Assembly: GCA_937910975.1 (NCBI GenBank)
Contig: CALEMZ010000282.1
Location: 1 to 5,520 of the forward strand
Direction of reading: 5' to 3'
DNA: 5,520 nucleotides
Source of the DNA: an uncultured Pseudorhodobacter sp.
Lineage (GTDB): Bacteria; Pseudomonadota; Alphaproteobacteria; Rhodobacterales; Rhodobacteraceae
Position numbers and translations under genes: made by a program. Position 1 is the stretch's first letter; the number at the start of each line of letters is the position of its first letter. This document shows positions 4,690 to 5,520 of this stretch, in pieces. Below the pieces are notes generated by a model that searched no databases, was not told the DNA's origin, and saw only the letters and a program-made list of their open reading frames with translations.

Positions 4690-4881
4690 ATGCAGCTACT
4701 ACGCCGAAAACAAGTTGAACAGATTACGGGTCTGTCGCGGTCCAGCATCTACGCCATGATGGCAGAAGGTGTGTTTCCACGTCAGAAGAAAATCGGTCGT
4801 CGCGCCGTCGCATGGCGAAGGGAAGATATCGAAGCTTGCCGCGTGTGTCGGATGGTCAGTTGCTGTTCCTACAGCACATGA
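4690..4881 (+). CDS. AlpA-family DNA-binding regulator, C-terminus replaced by a deletion junction
   Basis: Residues 1-49 match the AlpA / excisionase-like family: LLRRKQVEQITGLSRSSIYAMMAEGVFP (3-30) is the helix-turn-helix, and KKIGRRAVAWRREDIEA (33-49) is the usual wing and capping helix. Such proteins switch on integrase genes or direct excision in P4-like and other integrative elements. After A49 the family normally continues with W and a short hydrophilic tail of about ten residues. Here residues 50-63 (CRVCRMVSCCSYST) are out-of-frame hsdM sequence ending at TGA 4881. The DNA-binding part is intact, so the 63-residue product may still fold. Start at ATG 4690 is supported by GGAGG 5 nt upstream. 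Confidence 0.8.
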   Translation: MQLLRRKQVEQITGLSRSSIYAMMAEGVFPRQKKIGRRAVAWRREDIEACRVCRMVSCCSYST

Positions 4882-5520
4882 TTTCCAAGATGCGGAACGA
4901 CGAAGCGGGTTCGCGCATCGGTATTGTCATGAACGGTTCCCCATTGTTCACGGGTGGTGCAGGTTCTGGTGAAAGCGAAATCCGCCGTTGGATGCTAGAG
5001 AACGATTGGGTTGAGGCCATCATCGCGCTTCCTACCGATCTCTTCTACAACACAGGCATTCAAACCTACGTTTGGTTGTTGACCAACCGTAAGAGCAAGG
5101 ATCGGCAAGGGAAGGTTCAGCTTATCGATGCCAGCAGCGACCGTTTCTGGAAATCCATGCGGAAATCCCTCGGTTCGAAGCGGCGAGAAATACCACAGGA
5201 AAGCGTGGACGAGATTTCTCGCATCTACTCCGAGATGTTGAACGGCGAAGATGGTTGGGGTGAATTCTCGAAAATCTTCAACACCACCGACTTTGGCTAT
5301 CGTGAAATCCGTGTGGAACGCCCCCTGAAACTTGCCTTCGCAGTGACCAAGGAAGGGTTGGAAAACCTTCGGGATGCAAAGCCATTCCAGAAGCTAGATC
5401 AAGATGAACGCACAGGCATCCTTAGCGCGTTGCTAACTGGTCTTCCCGATGGTGAACGGTGGTTGGATAACCCGCTTACAGCGCCCGACCTTGGACTTGA
5501 TGGGATTGCCGCCGAGGCAC
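4836..5520 (+). pseudogene. hsdM: HsdM, type I restriction-modification methyltransferase subunit, N-terminal part deleted
   Basis: An open frame of 228 codons runs from about 4836 to the window end. Recognisable HsdM blocks begin LPRVSDGQLLFLQHMISKM, then GIVMNGSPLFTGGAGSGESEIRRW, EAIIALPTDLFYNTGIQTYVWLLTNRK, GKVQLIDAS, FWKSMRKSLGSKRREI and FGYREIRVERPLKLAF. HsdM methylates adenine with HsdS as specificity subunit, and with HsdR forms the restriction complex. In full-length relatives GLPRVSDG is preceded by roughly 300 residues holding the SAM-binding motif and NPPF. These are absent, so the remnant cannot be an active methyltransferase. Upstream of 4836 the frame is shared with alpA DNA. 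Possible translation starts are ATG 4812, inside alpA without a ribosome site, and ATG 4878, which overlaps the alpA stop. The 3' end is beyond the window. Confidence 0.85.

Larger units (their letters stand above)
3693..5520 (+). mobile_element. Probable integrated genomic element downstream of tRNA-Ser (right end outside window)
   Basis: GC drops after the tRNA: a hand count gives 28 of 60 G+C at 3961-4020 against 45 of 60 at 1321-1380. The contents are an unknown accessory-type protein, an AlpA-family regulator (usual in prophages and integrative elements) and a type I restriction-modification subunit, all common cargo. Position directly at a tRNA 3' end fits site-specific integration. No integrase, no second copy of the tRNA 3' end and no element end is visible, so the extent is a minimum and the class is unknown. 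Confidence 0.6.

Noticed and set aside
3693..5520. Second copy of the tRNA 3' end as an attachment repeat
   Set aside because: I saw no repeat of the 3670-3692 sequence in the rest of the window; the partner site, if any, lies outside.
1..5520. CRISPR array or insertion sequence
   Set aside because: There are no regularly spaced direct repeats, and no transposase frame or terminal inverted repeats were recognised.

Overview
The window looks like chromosome from an alphaproteobacterium, most likely the Rhodobacteraceae. The reasons are a CcrM-type adenine methyltransferase next to rnhB, high GC in the left two thirds, and two small secreted proteins of a kind I associate with that family. No database was searched; all calls come from reading the sequence.

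Left part, positions 1-3692, reads as core genome. On the minus strand lie, in transcription order, a 20-codon leader ORF (2199-2137), a secreted four-cysteine protein of unknown function (2140-1628), a rho-independent terminator (1578-1550 plus U tail), rnhB for RNase HII (1513-875), and ccrM (789 to beyond position 1, C-terminus missing). Three GANTC sites, the target of CcrM itself, sit within 39 bp just upstream of ccrM. On the plus strand, divergent from the four-cysteine gene, are a small secreted protein (2339-2644) and an overlapping gene (2616-3320) for an inner-membrane protein. The latter has two membrane helices and a C-terminal OmpR/PhoB-like winged helix, so it is a candidate membrane-anchored transcription regulator. 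A complete tRNA-Ser(GCU) follows at 3603-3692.

Right part, positions 3693-5520, reads as an acquired element beginning at the 3' end of the tRNA. It has lower GC and carries an unknown 243-residue protein with an AT-hook-like GRGRP motif (3858-4589), an AlpA-family DNA-binding regulator (from 4690), and the back half of a type I restriction-modification methyltransferase subunit, HsdM (from about 4836, open at the window end). The alpA and hsdM sequences are joined abruptly at about 4834-4840. AlpA loses its last residues and HsdM loses its SAM-binding and NPPF catalytic motifs. This is best explained by an internal deletion, or possibly an assembly error. No integrase or second attachment site is visible.

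The most interesting items are the alpA/hsdM deletion junction with an accidental ATGA stop-start overlap, the GANTC cluster in front of ccrM, the coupled secreted-protein/membrane-winged-helix pair, and the tandem-repeat four-cysteine secreted protein with its leader ORF and G tracts. None of these amounts to a proven new system.
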